Below, piece by piece: positions 17,077 through 28,764 of a stretch of 64,000 nucleotides of DNA. This stretch comes from VAZQ01 sp963785745. Its GTDB lineage: Bacteria; Pseudomonadota; Alphaproteobacteria; Rhizobiales; Xanthobacteraceae. The notes under the pieces are model-generated. The model was not told the origin of the DNA. It did not search any database and saw only the letters and a list, made by a program, of their open reading frames with translations. The translations under genes and the position numbers were made by a program. Positions within the stretch are counted from its first letter, which is position 1, and the number at the start of each line of letters is the position of its first letter. The stretch lies in assembly GCA_963785745.1 (NCBI GenBank), contig CAWAWR010000024.1:434001-498000 (forward strand). Reading direction: 5' to 3'.

Positions 17077-18687
17077 ATGCGCTTCCTGCGCCACGGCGTT
17101 TCATCGCTGGTTGTCTTGCTGTGGGTCGTGCTGATCGGCGCATCCACTGCACAAGCGCAGGATCTCGAAAGCGCCCTTGCCGGCTTCACCACCGACAGCT
17201 TTGCCGACACCGACTCGGCGGTGGCCGCCGTCGCCAAGAGCGGCAGCCCGCTGGCGATCCCGCTGATCGAAGCCCTGCAGGACGGCCGGCTTCTGTTCAG
17301 CACGGAGCAAAAGAAGGTCTTCCTCCGGGACAGCGCCGGTGCGGTCCTCGACGCCGCAACCGGAAAGCCGGCGAGCGCGGCTCCCGCCGACCTCAGCCCG
17401 GTCCGGGTCAACAACCGCGTGCGGCGCGCCATCGATGCGGCGCTCGGCGGCCTGACGCTGTTGTCGCCGGACCCGGCGCGACGCCTGGATGCGGCGCGCG
17501 CGGTGTTCAAGTCCAAGGATGCCAATGTCCTGGAAGTCCTGGTCGCAGCCATCAAGCAGGAGACCAACCCGACGGTCCGGCGGGCGCTGGTCGAGGCCCA
17601 CGCCGCCGTGATCCTGTTCAAACCGGACGCCAGCGAGACCGAGAAGATCGACGCCATTGGCGTCATGCGCCAGCGCGGCGATCAGGATGCCCTGGCGCTG
17701 CTGTCGAGTTTGCCGGAAGGCACGCCTGAAGGCGTCAAGCGGACCGCGCAGGATGCGATCGGCGCGATCCAGACCAACTTGGCGATGTGGGGCAACGTCC
17801 AGAACGTCTGGTACGGACTCTCGCTCGGCTCGGTCCTGCTGCTCGCGGCGATCGGCCTCGCCATCACCTTCGGTGTCATGGGGGTCATCAACATGGCCCA
17901 TGGCGAAATGGTGATGCTCGGTGCCTATACGACGTTCGTCGTGCAGGAACTGATCCGCGCCCACAATCCCGCGCTGTTCGACTACTCGCTTTTCATCGCG
18001 ATCCCACTCGCTTTTCTGGTCGCCGGCTTTGTCGGCATCCTGATCGAACGCGGCGTCATCCGTTTCCTCTACGGCCGCCCGCTCGAAACATTGCTCGCGA
18101 CCTGGGGGATTTCGCTGATCCTGCAACAGGCGGTGCGAACCGCCTTCGGCCCCACCAACAAGGACGTCGGCAATCCGTCCTGGATGAGCGGCTCGTTCGA
18201 GGTCGGCTACATCAGCATCACCTACAACCGGCTCTGGATCATCGTCTTCACGATGCTGATCTTCGTGCTGCTGCTCGCGCTGCTGCGCTTCACCCATCTT
18301 GGGCTCGAAATGCGCGCGGTGACGCAAAATCGCGCCATGGCCGCATCGATGGGCATCCGCACCAGCCGCATCGACGCCCTCACCTTCGGACTGGGCTCCG
18401 GCATTGCCGGTCTCGCCGGGGTGGCGCTGTCGCAGATCGACAATGTCAGCCCCAATCTCGGGCAAGGCTACATCATCGACTCGTTCATGGTCGTGGTGTT
18501 CGGCGGCGTCGGCAATCTCTGGGGCACGCTGGTCGGCGCGTTCACGCTCGGTATCGCCAACAAATTCCTCGAGCCCTATGCCGGCGCGGTGCTGGCCAAG
18601 ATCGCGATCCTCGTTCTGATCATCCTGTTCATTCAGAAGCGCCCGCGCGGCCTGTTTGCGCTCAAAGGCCGGGCGATCGAAGCATGA
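17077..18687 (+). CDS. urtB: urea ABC transporter permease UrtB
   Basis: This 536-residue inner-membrane permease of the LivH type carries a long periplasmic N-terminal extension (about residues 28-235) after a signal-like helix SLVVLLWVVLIGASTAQA. The extension is diagnostic of UrtB compared with LivH. The membrane part begins at VQNVWYGLSLGSVLLLAAIG and contains INMAHGEMVMLGAYTTF and GLGSGIAGLAGVALSQIDNV. Its stop overlaps the urtC start as ATGA. Confidence 0.95.
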   Translation: MRFLRHGVSSLVVLLWVVLIGASTAQAQDLESALAGFTTDSFADTDSAVAAVAKSGSPLAIPLIEALQDGRLLFSTEQKKVFLRDSAGAVLDAATGKPASAAPADLSPVRVNNRVRRAIDAALGGLTLLSPDPARRLDAARAVFKSKDANVLEVLVAAIKQETNPTVRRALVEAHAAVILFKPDASETEKIDAIGVMRQRGDQDALALLSSLPEGTPEGVKRTAQDAIGAIQTNLAMWGNVQNVWYGLSLGSVLLLAAIGLAITFGVMGVINMAHGEMVMLGAYTTFVVQELIRAHNPALFDYSLFIAIPLAFLVAGFVGILIERGVIRFLYGRPLETLLATWGISLILQQAVRTAFGPTNKDVGNPSWMSGSFEVGYISITYNRLWIIVFTMLIFVLLLALLRFTHLGLEMRAVTQNRAMAASMGIRTSRIDALTFGLGSGIAGLAGVALSQIDNVSPNLGQGYIIDSFMVVVFGGVGNLWGTLVGAFTLGIANKFLEPYAGAVLAKIAILVLIILFIQKRPRGLFALKGRAIEA

Positions 18688-19871
18688 CGCCGTTTGCTCT
18701 AACCCGCGCGCTCAACCGCGGCGCTACCGTCTTTGTTCTGCTGCTCGCGGCGATCGCGATCGCAGTCCCGGCGCTGAATCTCCTGGTGCCGGCTTCGTCG
18801 CCGTTCCACGTCTCGAGCTACTACGTCGCGCTGTTCGGAAAATACATCTGCTTTGCGCTGCTCGCGCTCTCGATCGACCTGATCTGGGGCTATTGCGGCA
18901 TCCTTTCGCTCGGCCACGGCGCGTTCTTCGCGCTCGGCGGCTACGCCATGGGCATGTACCTCATGCGCCAGATCGGCGGGCGCGGCGTCTACGCCAACCC
19001 GGTCCTCCCCGATTTCATGGTGTTCCTGAATTGGAGCGAGCTGCCGATCTATTGGTACGGCTTCCAGTCGTTTCCCTATGCGATGCTGATGGTCCTGCTC
19101 GTTCCCGGCGCGCTCGCCTTCGTGTTCGGCTGGTTCGCCTTCCGCAGCCGGGTCACCGGCGTCTATCTCTCGATCATCACGCAGGCGCTGACGTTCGCGT
19201 TGATGCTTGCCTTCTTCCGCAACAATTTCGGTTTTGGCGGCAACAACGGCCTCACCGACTTCAAGGACATCCTCGGCTTCAACGTGCAGGCGCCGGGAAC
19301 GCGGGCGGCGCTATTCGCGATTTCAGGGTTCGCGCTGATCCTCGGCTTCCTCATCTGCCGTGTCATCGTCACGTCAAAATTGGGCAAGGTCCTGATTGCG
19401 ATCCGCGACGCCGAGACCCGTACCCGGTTCCTCGGCTATCGCGTCGAATCCTACAAGCTCTTCGTCTTCACGCTGTCGGCCTGCATGGCCGGCGTCGCCG
19501 GTGCGCTCTACGTGCCGCAGGTCGGCATCATCAATCCGAGCGAATTTTCGCCGGCGAACTCCATCGAGGCGGTGATCTGGGTCGCCGTCGGCGGGCGCGG
19601 CACGCTGATCGGCGCTGTCCTGGGCGCGGTCGTCGTCAACTATGCAAAGACCTATTTCACGTCCGGCATGCTGGCGCCCTACTGGCTGTTCCTGCTGGGC
19701 GGGATGTTCGTCGCCGTGACGCTGTTCCTGCCGCGCGGAATCGTCGGGACGATCAACTATCTGATGGAACGCCGTCGCGACAAGGCGAGTGCCGACGCGA
19801 GCGCCGCCGCCGACAGCGCCGCCGCCGAGGATGGCGCGGATTCCGCCCCCGCACCACGGCCAGCCGAGTAG
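18684..19871 (+). CDS. urtC: urea ABC transporter permease UrtC
   Basis: This 395-residue LivM-type permease forms the urea channel with UrtB. The hydrophobic helices include FVLLLAAIAIAVPALNLLV and ICFALLALSIDLIWGYCGIL. The conserved LSLGHGAFFALGGYAMGMYL is near residue 74, and a coupling loop reads VLIAIRDAETRTRFLGYR. The ending is an unusually Ala/Asp-rich hydrophilic tail (about 25 residues, ASADASAAADSAAAED), probably unstructured and cytoplasmic. It overlaps urtB by 4 bp and precedes urtD by 9 bp. Confidence 0.95.
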   Translation: MTPFALTRALNRGATVFVLLLAAIAIAVPALNLLVPASSPFHVSSYYVALFGKYICFALLALSIDLIWGYCGILSLGHGAFFALGGYAMGMYLMRQIGGRGVYANPVLPDFMVFLNWSELPIYWYGFQSFPYAMLMVLLVPGALAFVFGWFAFRSRVTGVYLSIITQALTFALMLAFFRNNFGFGGNNGLTDFKDILGFNVQAPGTRAALFAISGFALILGFLICRVIVTSKLGKVLIAIRDAETRTRFLGYRVESYKLFVFTLSACMAGVAGALYVPQVGIINPSEFSPANSIEAVIWVAVGGRGTLIGAVLGAVVVNYAKTYFTSGMLAPYWLFLLGGMFVAVTLFLPRGIVGTINYLMERRRDKASADASAAADSAAAEDGADSAPAPRPAE

Positions 19872-19880
19872 GAGCACGCG

Positions 19881-20633
<753 letters not shown>

Positions 20634-20636
20634 CTC

Positions 20637-21332
20637 ATGCTCGAAGCCCGCTCGATCGACCTTCATTACGGCGCGGCGCAGGTGCTGCGCGGCGTCTCGA
20701 TGGTGGCCGAGCCCGGCAAGGTGACGTGCATTCTCGGGCGCAACGGCGTCGGCAAGACCAGCCTGCTGCGCGCCCTGGTCGGACAGCACCCGGTCAGCAA
20801 AGGCACCATCGAGTTCGACGGCCGCGACATCACCCGGCTACGGCCCTATGAGCGGGCACGGCGCGGCATCGCCTACGTGCCGCAGGGCCGCGAAATCTTT
20901 CCGCTGCTGACCGTCGAAGAGAATCTCAAGACCGGCTACGCGCCGCTTCCCCGCGGCGACCGCAACATTCCGGACGACGTGTTTTCGTTGTTCCCGGTCC
21001 TGAACAACATGCTCGGCCGCCGCGGCGGCGACCTTTCCGGCGGCCAGCAGCAGCAGCTCGCGATCGGCCGCGCCATGGTGATGCGGCCGCGCCTGCTCCT
21101 GCTCGACGAGCCGACCGAGGGCATTCAGCCGTCGATCATCAAGGATATCGGCCGGGCGATCTCTTATTTGCGCAACCTCGGCCAGATCGCGGTGGTGCTG
21201 GTCGAGCAATATCTCGATTTTGCGCAGGAGCTCGGCGACCATTTCGCGGTCATGGACCGCGGCGCCGTAGTCTATTCGTGCACGCGCGAAACGATGGATG
21301 AGGTCGCGCTGAAGCGTTCCCTTGCGATCTGA
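20637..21332 (+). CDS. urtE: urea ABC transporter ATP-binding protein UrtE
   Basis: This 231-residue LivF-type ATPase is the second nucleotide-binding subunit of the urea importer. Walker A LGRNGVGKTSLLRALVG, Q-loop YVPQGREIFPLLTVEEN, signature LSGGQQQQLAIGRAM and Walker B LLLLDEPTEGIQPSII are intact, followed by VLVEQYLDFA. GRNGVGKTS and the TEGIQPSII motif are usual in UrtE. It ends 42 bp before ureD, so one long transcript could cover urt and ure genes. Confidence 0.96.
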   Translation: MLEARSIDLHYGAAQVLRGVSMVAEPGKVTCILGRNGVGKTSLLRALVGQHPVSKGTIEFDGRDITRLRPYERARRGIAYVPQGREIFPLLTVEENLKTGYAPLPRGDRNIPDDVFSLFPVLNNMLGRRGGDLSGGQQQQLAIGRAMVMRPRLLLLDEPTEGIQPSIIKDIGRAISYLRNLGQIAVVLVEQYLDFAQELGDHFAVMDRGAVVYSCTRETMDEVALKRSLAI

Positions 21333-21374
21333 GGGCGCTATGATGAGACTTGACGATCTTCGGGGCGCGGCGCG

Positions 21375-22209
21375 ATGCAGTCGATAACGGCCATAACGGA
21401 TCACGATCTCAGCGCCATTCGCGCGCGCGGCCGCATCAGCCTTGGCGTTGAAGGGATATCGGGCATCACGCGACGCCGGCGCGTTCACGAAAGCGGATCG
21501 CTGCGTGTGCGTTTCCCCGGCCCGGCCGCCGCGGAGCTCGAAGCCGTCCTGGTCAACACCGGCGGCGGGCTGACCGGCGGCGACGCGTTCGATATCGACG
21601 TCTCGGTCGGCGAGAATGCGCGGCTGGTGGTCACCAGCACCGCGGCCGAAAAAATCTATCGCAGCCTTGGGCCGCCGGCGACCGTCGATGTCAGGCTCAT
21701 CGTTGCATCCGGCGCTGCGCTCACATGGATCCCGCAGGAGACGATCCTGTTCGACAAAGCCGCGCTGCATCGGCATATCGAGGTCGACCTTGCGGACGAC
21801 GCCCGGCTGGTCCTGGTCGAGCCGATAATCTTTGGCCGCACTGGCATGGGCGAGACCGTGCGCAGCGGCGAATTGCATGACCGCTGGCGCGTGCGCCGCA
21901 ACGGCAGGCTCATCTACGCCGAGGGCACGACGCTGGAAGGTCATGTCTCCGATGCGCTCAGCGAAACCGCGGTCGCGAACGGCGGCGTGGCCGTCGCCAC
22001 CGCTTTGATCGTGCCCGGTGACGAGGCGCTTATCGACGCCATTCATGCCATGAGCCGGAGACTTTCAAGGCGAAGTCGGCGCCTCGGCCTGGAACGGCCG
22101 GGCGGTCGTGCGCTTTTGCGCGCGTGACGGCGCCGCCTTGCGGCACGACATCACGTGTGCGCTCAGGGCGCTTCGGGCGGCGCCGCTGCCGCGGCTGTGG
22201 ATCAACTGA
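21375..22209 (+). CDS. ureD: urease accessory protein UreD, frame interrupted near 22053
   Basis: UreD (UreH) is the scaffold of the UreDFG chaperone that delivers nickel to urease. The first 225 residues are normal: ESGSLRVRFPGP, VNTGGGLTGGDAFDIDVSVG, TTAAEKIYR-like and WIPQETILFDKAALHR. After IDAIHAMS (about 22050) the frame becomes arginine-rich and stops at 22127. One frame over, the family C-terminus is perfect: GDFQGEVGASAWNGRAVVRF, then HDITCALRALRAAPLPRLWIN and a stop at 22207-22209, 18 bp before ureA. An extra C in GCCGG near 22053 explains it. Because all neighbours are intact, a sequencing indel is as likely as a mutation. Confidence 0.9.
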
Positions 22210-22227
22210 CAAGCGTGGAATGCTCAC

Positions 22228-22530
22228 ATGTTTCTGACGCCGCGGGAGAAGGACAAGCTCTTGATCGCCATGGCCGCAACGGTGGCGCGGCGCAGGCTTG
22301 AACGCGGCGTCAAGCTCAATCACCCGGAGGCGGTCGCGCTCATCACCGACTTCATCCTCGAAGGCGCGCGCGATGGCCGGACTGTGGCGGAGCTGATGGA
22401 GGCCGGCGCTCATGTCATCACCCGCGCGCAGGTGATGGACGGCATCCCAGAGATGATCCACGACGTGCAGGTGGAAGCGACGTTCCCGGACGGAACCAAG
22501 CTTGTCACCGTGCACGAACCCATTCGTTGA
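22228..22530 (+). CDS. ureA: urease subunit gamma UreA
   Basis: This 100-residue gamma subunit has the signature LTPREKDKLLIAMAATVARR, then LNHPEAVALITDFILEGARD and AHVITRAQVMDGIPEMIHDV. It is standard length for a three-subunit bacterial urease that hydrolyses urea to ammonia and carbamate in the cytoplasm. Its TGA lies 11 bp before the ureB ATG. Confidence 0.97.
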   Translation: MFLTPREKDKLLIAMAATVARRRLERGVKLNHPEAVALITDFILEGARDGRTVAELMEAGAHVITRAQVMDGIPEMIHDVQVEATFPDGTKLVTVHEPIR

Positions 22531-22541
22531 CGAGGCCCGCG

Positions 22542-22847
22542 ATGATCCCCGGCGAAATGTTCATCAAGGACGGCGATATCGAGCTCAATGCCGGCCGCAA
22601 GACGGTGACGATCACGATCACCAACACCGGCGATCGGCCGATCCAGGTCGGCTCGCATTATCATTTCTTCGAGACCAATCCGGCGCTGAAGTTCGAGCGC
22701 AAGAAGGCGCGCGGTATGCGCCTCGATATCGCCGCCGGCACGGCGGTCCGCTTCGAGCCGGGACAGAGCCGCGACGTGACGCTGGTTGCATTGGCGGGCA
22801 AGCGGATCGTCTACGGCTTCCGCCAGGACATCATGGGAAAGCTCTGA
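22542..22847 (+). CDS. ureB: urease subunit beta UreB
   Basis: This 101-residue beta subunit begins MIPGEMFIKDGDIELNAGR and contains GDRPIQVGSHYHFFETNPAL and FEPGQSRDVTLVALAG, all characteristic. A TTG at 22527 overlapping the ureA stop is possible but would add five atypical residues, so the ATG at 22542 is used. ureC starts 7 bp after its stop. Confidence 0.96.
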   Translation: MIPGEMFIKDGDIELNAGRKTVTITITNTGDRPIQVGSHYHFFETNPALKFERKKARGMRLDIAAGTAVRFEPGQSRDVTLVALAGKRIVYGFRQDIMGKL

Positions 22848-22854
22848 GGACGCC

Positions 22855-24567
<1,713 letters not shown>

Positions 24568-24570
24568 ACC

Positions 24571-25017
24571 ATGAAACGCGCATTCGAGGTCAAGGCAGCG
24601 GGCGGATGGCGGGAGGGAGCCGCCATCGACCGCGTCGTGCTCGACGCCGACGGCCGCTTCCGAAGGCGCATGCTGCTGACTGGCGAGAGCGGAACCACCT
24701 TCCTGCTCGACCTCGCGAAGCCGACGCCGCTGCGCGAAGGCGACGGGCTCGTGCTCGAGGACGGCTCGATCGTGCGCGTCGACGGCAAGCCGGAGCGACT
24801 GGTCGAGATCGCCGCAGCCAACGAGCAGGAGCTGGCCCGCCTCGCCTGGCACCTCGGCAATCGCCACACCGACGTCGAGATCGTCGGAGACAAGCTCCGC
24901 ATCCGCCGTGACCATGTGCTGGAAGCCATGCTGCGCGGGCTCGGCGCAACGCTGACCGAAATCGAGGCGACGTTCCATCCCGAAGGCGGCGCTTACGGAC
25001 AGCACGGCCATGAGTGA
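24571..25017 (+). CDS. ureE: urease accessory protein UreE
   Basis: This 148-residue nickel metallochaperone has an N-terminal peptide-binding-like domain (DRVVLDADGRFRRRMLLT, FLLDLAKPTPLREGDG) and a C-terminal metal domain with AWHLGNRHTDVEIVGDKLRI and RRDHVLEAMLRGLGA. It ends GQHGHE, so the His-rich nickel-storage tail of some UreE proteins is almost absent. It lies 3 bp after ureC and 6 bp before ureF. Confidence 0.95.
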   Translation: MKRAFEVKAAGGWREGAAIDRVVLDADGRFRRRMLLTGESGTTFLLDLAKPTPLREGDGLVLEDGSIVRVDGKPERLVEIAAANEQELARLAWHLGNRHTDVEIVGDKLRIRRDHVLEAMLRGLGATLTEIEATFHPEGGAYGQHGHE

Positions 25018-25023
25018 GCGGCC

Positions 25024-25734
25024 ATGAGTGACAGGGAGGGCGTGCCCCGCACCTCCGATGCTGCCGCGCTCTACCGGCTGATGGCCTGGCTGTCGCCGGC
25101 GTACCCGGTCGGCGCGTTCTCCTATTCGAGCGGCATCGAGTGGGCGGTCGAGGCCGGCGACATCACCGACGCCACGACGTTGCAGCGCTGGCTGACGGCG
25201 GCGATCGGCAACGGCGGCGGTTTCTGCGACGCGGCCATCCTCGTCCATGCTTACCGTGCAACGGCCGGCAACGACGACCAGGCGCTGAAGGATGTCGCGT
25301 CGCTCGCCGCCGCGCTGGCTCCCTCGAAGGAACGTTTCCTCGAAACGACCGCGCAAGGGCGCGCTTTCATCGAAGCCACCCAGGCGGCGTGGCCCTGCAT
25401 TGCGCTCAGCCGGTTGGCGGCGACCTGGAACGGCCCGCTCGCCTATCCGGTCGTCGTGGGACTGGCCGCGGCCGGCCACGACATTCCGCTGGCGGGCGCC
25501 CTCACCGCTTTCCTGCATGCGGTCGCGGCCAATCTCGTTTCCGCGGGCGTGCGATTGATCCCACTTGGCCAGACTGACGGCCAGCGCGTGCTGGCATCGC
25601 TTGAGCTCGTGATCGCCACGACCGCCAGCCGTGCGCTGAACACGTCGCTCGACGATATCGGCGGCGCGACCTACCGCGCCGACATCGCCAGCATGCGGCA
25701 CGAGCGGCAATACACCCGATTGTTCAGGAGTTGA
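25024..25734 (+). CDS. ureF: urease accessory protein UreF
   Basis: This 236-residue all-helical UreF acts with UreD and UreG in urease activation. Signature segments are LYRLMAWLSPAYPVGAFSYS near residue 16, GIEWAVEAGDI and the C-terminal AVAANLVSAGVRLIPLGQTD. It ends two codons before the ureG ATG, within the sequence TTGACGATG, so translation is probably coupled. The frame is intact. Confidence 0.95.
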   Translation: MSDREGVPRTSDAAALYRLMAWLSPAYPVGAFSYSSGIEWAVEAGDITDATTLQRWLTAAIGNGGGFCDAAILVHAYRATAGNDDQALKDVASLAAALAPSKERFLETTAQGRAFIEATQAAWPCIALSRLAATWNGPLAYPVVVGLAAAGHDIPLAGALTAFLHAVAANLVSAGVRLIPLGQTDGQRVLASLELVIATTASRALNTSLDDIGGATYRADIASMRHERQYTRLFRS

Positions 25735-25736
25735 CG

Positions 25737-26355
25737 ATGCAGACGAGTCCCCATGGCCCGCTGCGGGTCGGCGTCGGCGGGCCGGTCGGCTCCGGCAAAA
25801 CCGCGCTGATGGATGCGCTCTGCAAGCGCCTGCGCGACCGCTTTGAGCTCGCGGCGATCACCAACGACATCTACACCAAGTGGGACGCGGAATACCTGGT
25901 GCGCTCCGGCGCGCTTTCACCCGATCGCATTGCCGGCGTCGAGACCGGCGGCTGCCCGCATACCGCGATCCGCGAGGACGCCTCCGCGAACCTCGCCGCG
26001 GTCGCCGACATGCGCGCGAAATTCCCCGATCTCGACCTGATCCTGATCGAATCCGGCGGCGACAATCTCGCCGCGATGTTCTCGCCCGAGCTGGCCGACC
26101 TGACCATCTATGTCATCGACGTCGCCGCGGGCGAGAAGATCCCCTCGAAGGGCGGCCCCGGGCATCACGCGCTCCGATCTCCTGGTCATCAACAAGATCG
26201 ACCTTGCGCCGCATGTCGGCGCGTCGCTGGAGGTGATGGAGCGCGACGCCAAGCGGATGCGCGGCGCGCGTCCGTTCGTCTTCAGCAATCTGCGCATCGG
26301 GCGCGGCCTCGACGAGATCGCAGGCTTCATCGAGGACAAGGGCGGGCTTCATTAG
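25737..26355 (+). CDS. ureG: urease accessory GTPase UreG, frame interrupted near 26157
   Basis: UreG is the GTPase that drives nickel insertion. The P-loop GGPVGSGKTALMDALCK is at residues 14-30, followed by ITNDIYTKWDAEYLV, the metal site ETGGCPHTAIREDAS and LILIESGGDNLAAMFSPELA. After GEKIPSKGGPG the frame leaves the family. The adjacent frame restores ITRSDLLVINKIDLAPHVG (with the NKID guanine-binding motif), MRGARPFVFSNLR and a stop at 26353-26355. Reading CCC instead of CCCC at about 26157 restores the whole protein of about 205 residues. A homopolymer indel is the simplest cause. Start ATG 25737 is used rather than TTG 25731. Confidence 0.9.
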
Positions 26356-26539
26356 GGCGCGCAAGCGTCCTCGTTCGCAACCGGAGTAGCGGCGACCAGC
26401 CCAGCCAGAACAAACGATCGGTTTGGTTGCACACCCTGTATTAGTTGCTTTGGTTACTGTTATTGGTTCGCTTGATTACTTCTTCCACTATTGAAAATCA
26501 GTCTAAACTCCCGCTACGCCCGCGTCCTCCGGGGTGACT

Positions 26540-28433
26540 ATGGTGTCATGGAGTCCACGCCGCTGCTTTACCTCCGTCACTGCGGGGATCGTGTTGCTAT
26601 TGACCATGTTTGCTTGTGTGACTGCGTGGGCAAATGAACCGAAGCGCGTGCTGGTGCTTCATTCCTTTGGTCGGGAATTCAAACCTTGGAGCGAGCATGC
26701 CAAAGCCATTCGCACGGAACTCGATCGGCAAGCGCCATGGCCGTTGGAAATCGTTGAGAAGGATTTTTTCATTGCGCGTTCCAGCAGCCAACATCCGGAG
26801 GTTCCGTTTGTCGATTACCTTCATGTTCTGTTTGCCGAACGCCATCCTGATCTGATTGTGAGCATCGGTGCCCCCGCGGCCGACTTCGTGCAACGGCACC
26901 GGCAGCAACTCTTTGCCACGACTCCGATGGTGTTCACAGCAGTGGAGCAGCGTCGGATTCAACATTCCAGCCTTACGGAAAATGACACCGTCGTCGCGAT
27001 TGCACAACATTTCCCGGCCATTATCGAGAATATCCTGCATGTGTTGCCGGACACCAAAACCGTGGCCGTGGTGATCGGCAATTCTCCCAATGAACAATTT
27101 TGGTTGGAGGTCCTACGCAGAGAGCTTGCGTCGTTTGCAGGCCGCCTTTCGTTCATCTGGTACAATGATCAGTCGTTCGCAGACATATTGAAACAGGCCG
27201 CTGCGCTCCCGCCGCACTCCGCGATCTACTGGCACCAGATGAATATCGATGCGGCCGGTGTGGTGAACGAGGGTGGCAAGGCGTTGCAAGCGCTTCATGC
27301 CGTCGCCAATGCGCCCATTTTCGCCTTTAACGATGCCTTCTTTGGCGGTGAAGTTGTTGGCGGTCCGATGAACTCCGTGGCCGAAAGCTCGCGACTGACG
27401 GCCGCCGTTGCCGTTCGCATCCTCGGCGGCGAGAAGCCCGGCGACATCAAGATCGCACCCATCGGATTCTCAACACCGAAGTTCGACTGGCGGCAAATGC
27501 AGCGCTGGGGAATCAGCGAGAGCCGCTTGCCGCCGGGAAGCGAGACTCATTTTCGCGAACCCACAGCATGGGATCGATATAGTGAGCAGATTGTGCTGCT
27601 CTTCGGCGCGCTTCTGTTTCAGGCCGCCTTGATCGGTTTCCTGATCTACGAGCATCGTCGTCGACACCTTGCAGAGGTTCAATCGCGCAATGCCATAGCC
27701 GAGTTGACCTATATGAAATCGAAGGGCCTCGGCGGGAGAATTGTCGGCGTCTATTGCCCATGAGATTAATCAACCGTTGACGGGAATTGCGACAAGGGCA
27801 AGTGCAGCCTTGCGTTGGCTTCGTGGAGAAACACCCAATCTTGAAAAGGCGGGAGCGGCTCTGGAGCAAATTGTGGCCGCCAGCCATCGCGCCGCCGACA
27901 TCGTAACCAGCGTTCGCGCCATGTTTAAAAAGGATACGAGCGAAAGGCTTCCGGTTGACGTGAACCGGCTTATTTTAGCCGTTCTGGCAATCGTGCGGAT
28001 CGATATACAGAAAAACGCTGTCGAGCTTCGGACGCAATTCGACGAAAAACTTCTCCTCATTGAAGGCGACAAAGTTCAATTGCAACAAGTTGTGCTCAAT
28101 CTGGTCATGAATGCCATCGATGCCATGCGGCCGGTACAGCCGCGCGTCCTGTCCATAAAATCCAAGCTGAACGGACACAACAGTGTACAGGTGTCGATAG
28201 AAGATACCGGGATTGGGATTGATTCCGCCAACCGCGATCAAATCTTCAAGCCACTTTTTACAACCAAAGATCATGGCATGGGGATGGGTCTTTCCATCTG
28301 TCGCTCGATCGTCGAAGGGCACGAAGGCAAGATTTGGGTGACCGCCGGCAACGCGGGCGGCACGATTTTCCATTTCGAACTACCGGCAAAAGCCTCCGGC
28401 GCGCCCGCACTTGCGAGAGAGATCGTCGCCTGA
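26540..28433 (+). pseudogene. sensor histidine kinase with ABC-substrate-binding-like sensor, copy 1, frameshifted
   Basis: A signal peptide (TAGIVLLLTMFACVTAWA) precedes a periplasmic domain like the ABC_sub_bind family (RVLVLHSFGREFKPW, VVIGNSPNEQFW). A membrane helix (IVLLFGALLFQAALIGFLIY) leads to a FixL-like kinase. At about 27718 the frame ends early with SKGLGGRIVGVYCP. The kinase continues in another frame from SASIAHEINQPLTG through DTGIGIDS and GMGMGLSICRSI. Against copy 2, one extra base occurs in AAATCGAAGG (copy 2: AACCGCAGG). The kinase part could start on its own near 27741 but would be soluble and without a sensor. The frameshift is therefore shown by comparison within the window. 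Confidence 0.88.
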
Positions 28434-28448
28434 GTGAGCGAAGGCAGC

Positions 28449-28486
28449 TTGGCACACAAAAGCAATCCATTGGCACACAAAAGCAA
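28449..28486 (+). repeat. 17-bp direct repeat between the two kinase genes
   Basis: TTGGCACACAAAAGCAA occurs at 28449-28465 and again at 28470-28486, with a 21-bp period, just after the first kinase stop. It resembles a sigma-54 -24 element, but the GG-to-GC spacing is one base short, so it is listed only as a repeat. Confidence 0.6.
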
Positions 28487-28764
28487 ATCCAAAGGCTATT
28501 GGAGAGACCGGCTGCTTTACTTGCTCGTCGACTGATCCGGCTGCGAGGACGGCGCGCCAAGCGCGCGCTATATCCATGAGCGATTTCGCCTGTATTAGTT
28601 GCCTTGGTTACTGATATTGGCTCCCCGGTCGCTTCTTCCACTATCAAAACTCGGTCTACACTATCCCCAGCGCCCGCGTCCTACGCCCTATGCGCCAATA
28701 AGAAACTGTTGGGCCGCGCGTGTGATGCAATTGCGCTCGCGAACAGCGATGCGCCGGGGTGACC

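Noticed and set aside
17101..18465. 454-codon frame opposite urtB
   Set aside because: Shadow of the membrane permease, no protein character.
28449..28486. TGGCACACAAAAGC repeats as sigma-54 promoters
   Set aside because: The spacing between the GG and GC elements is one base short.
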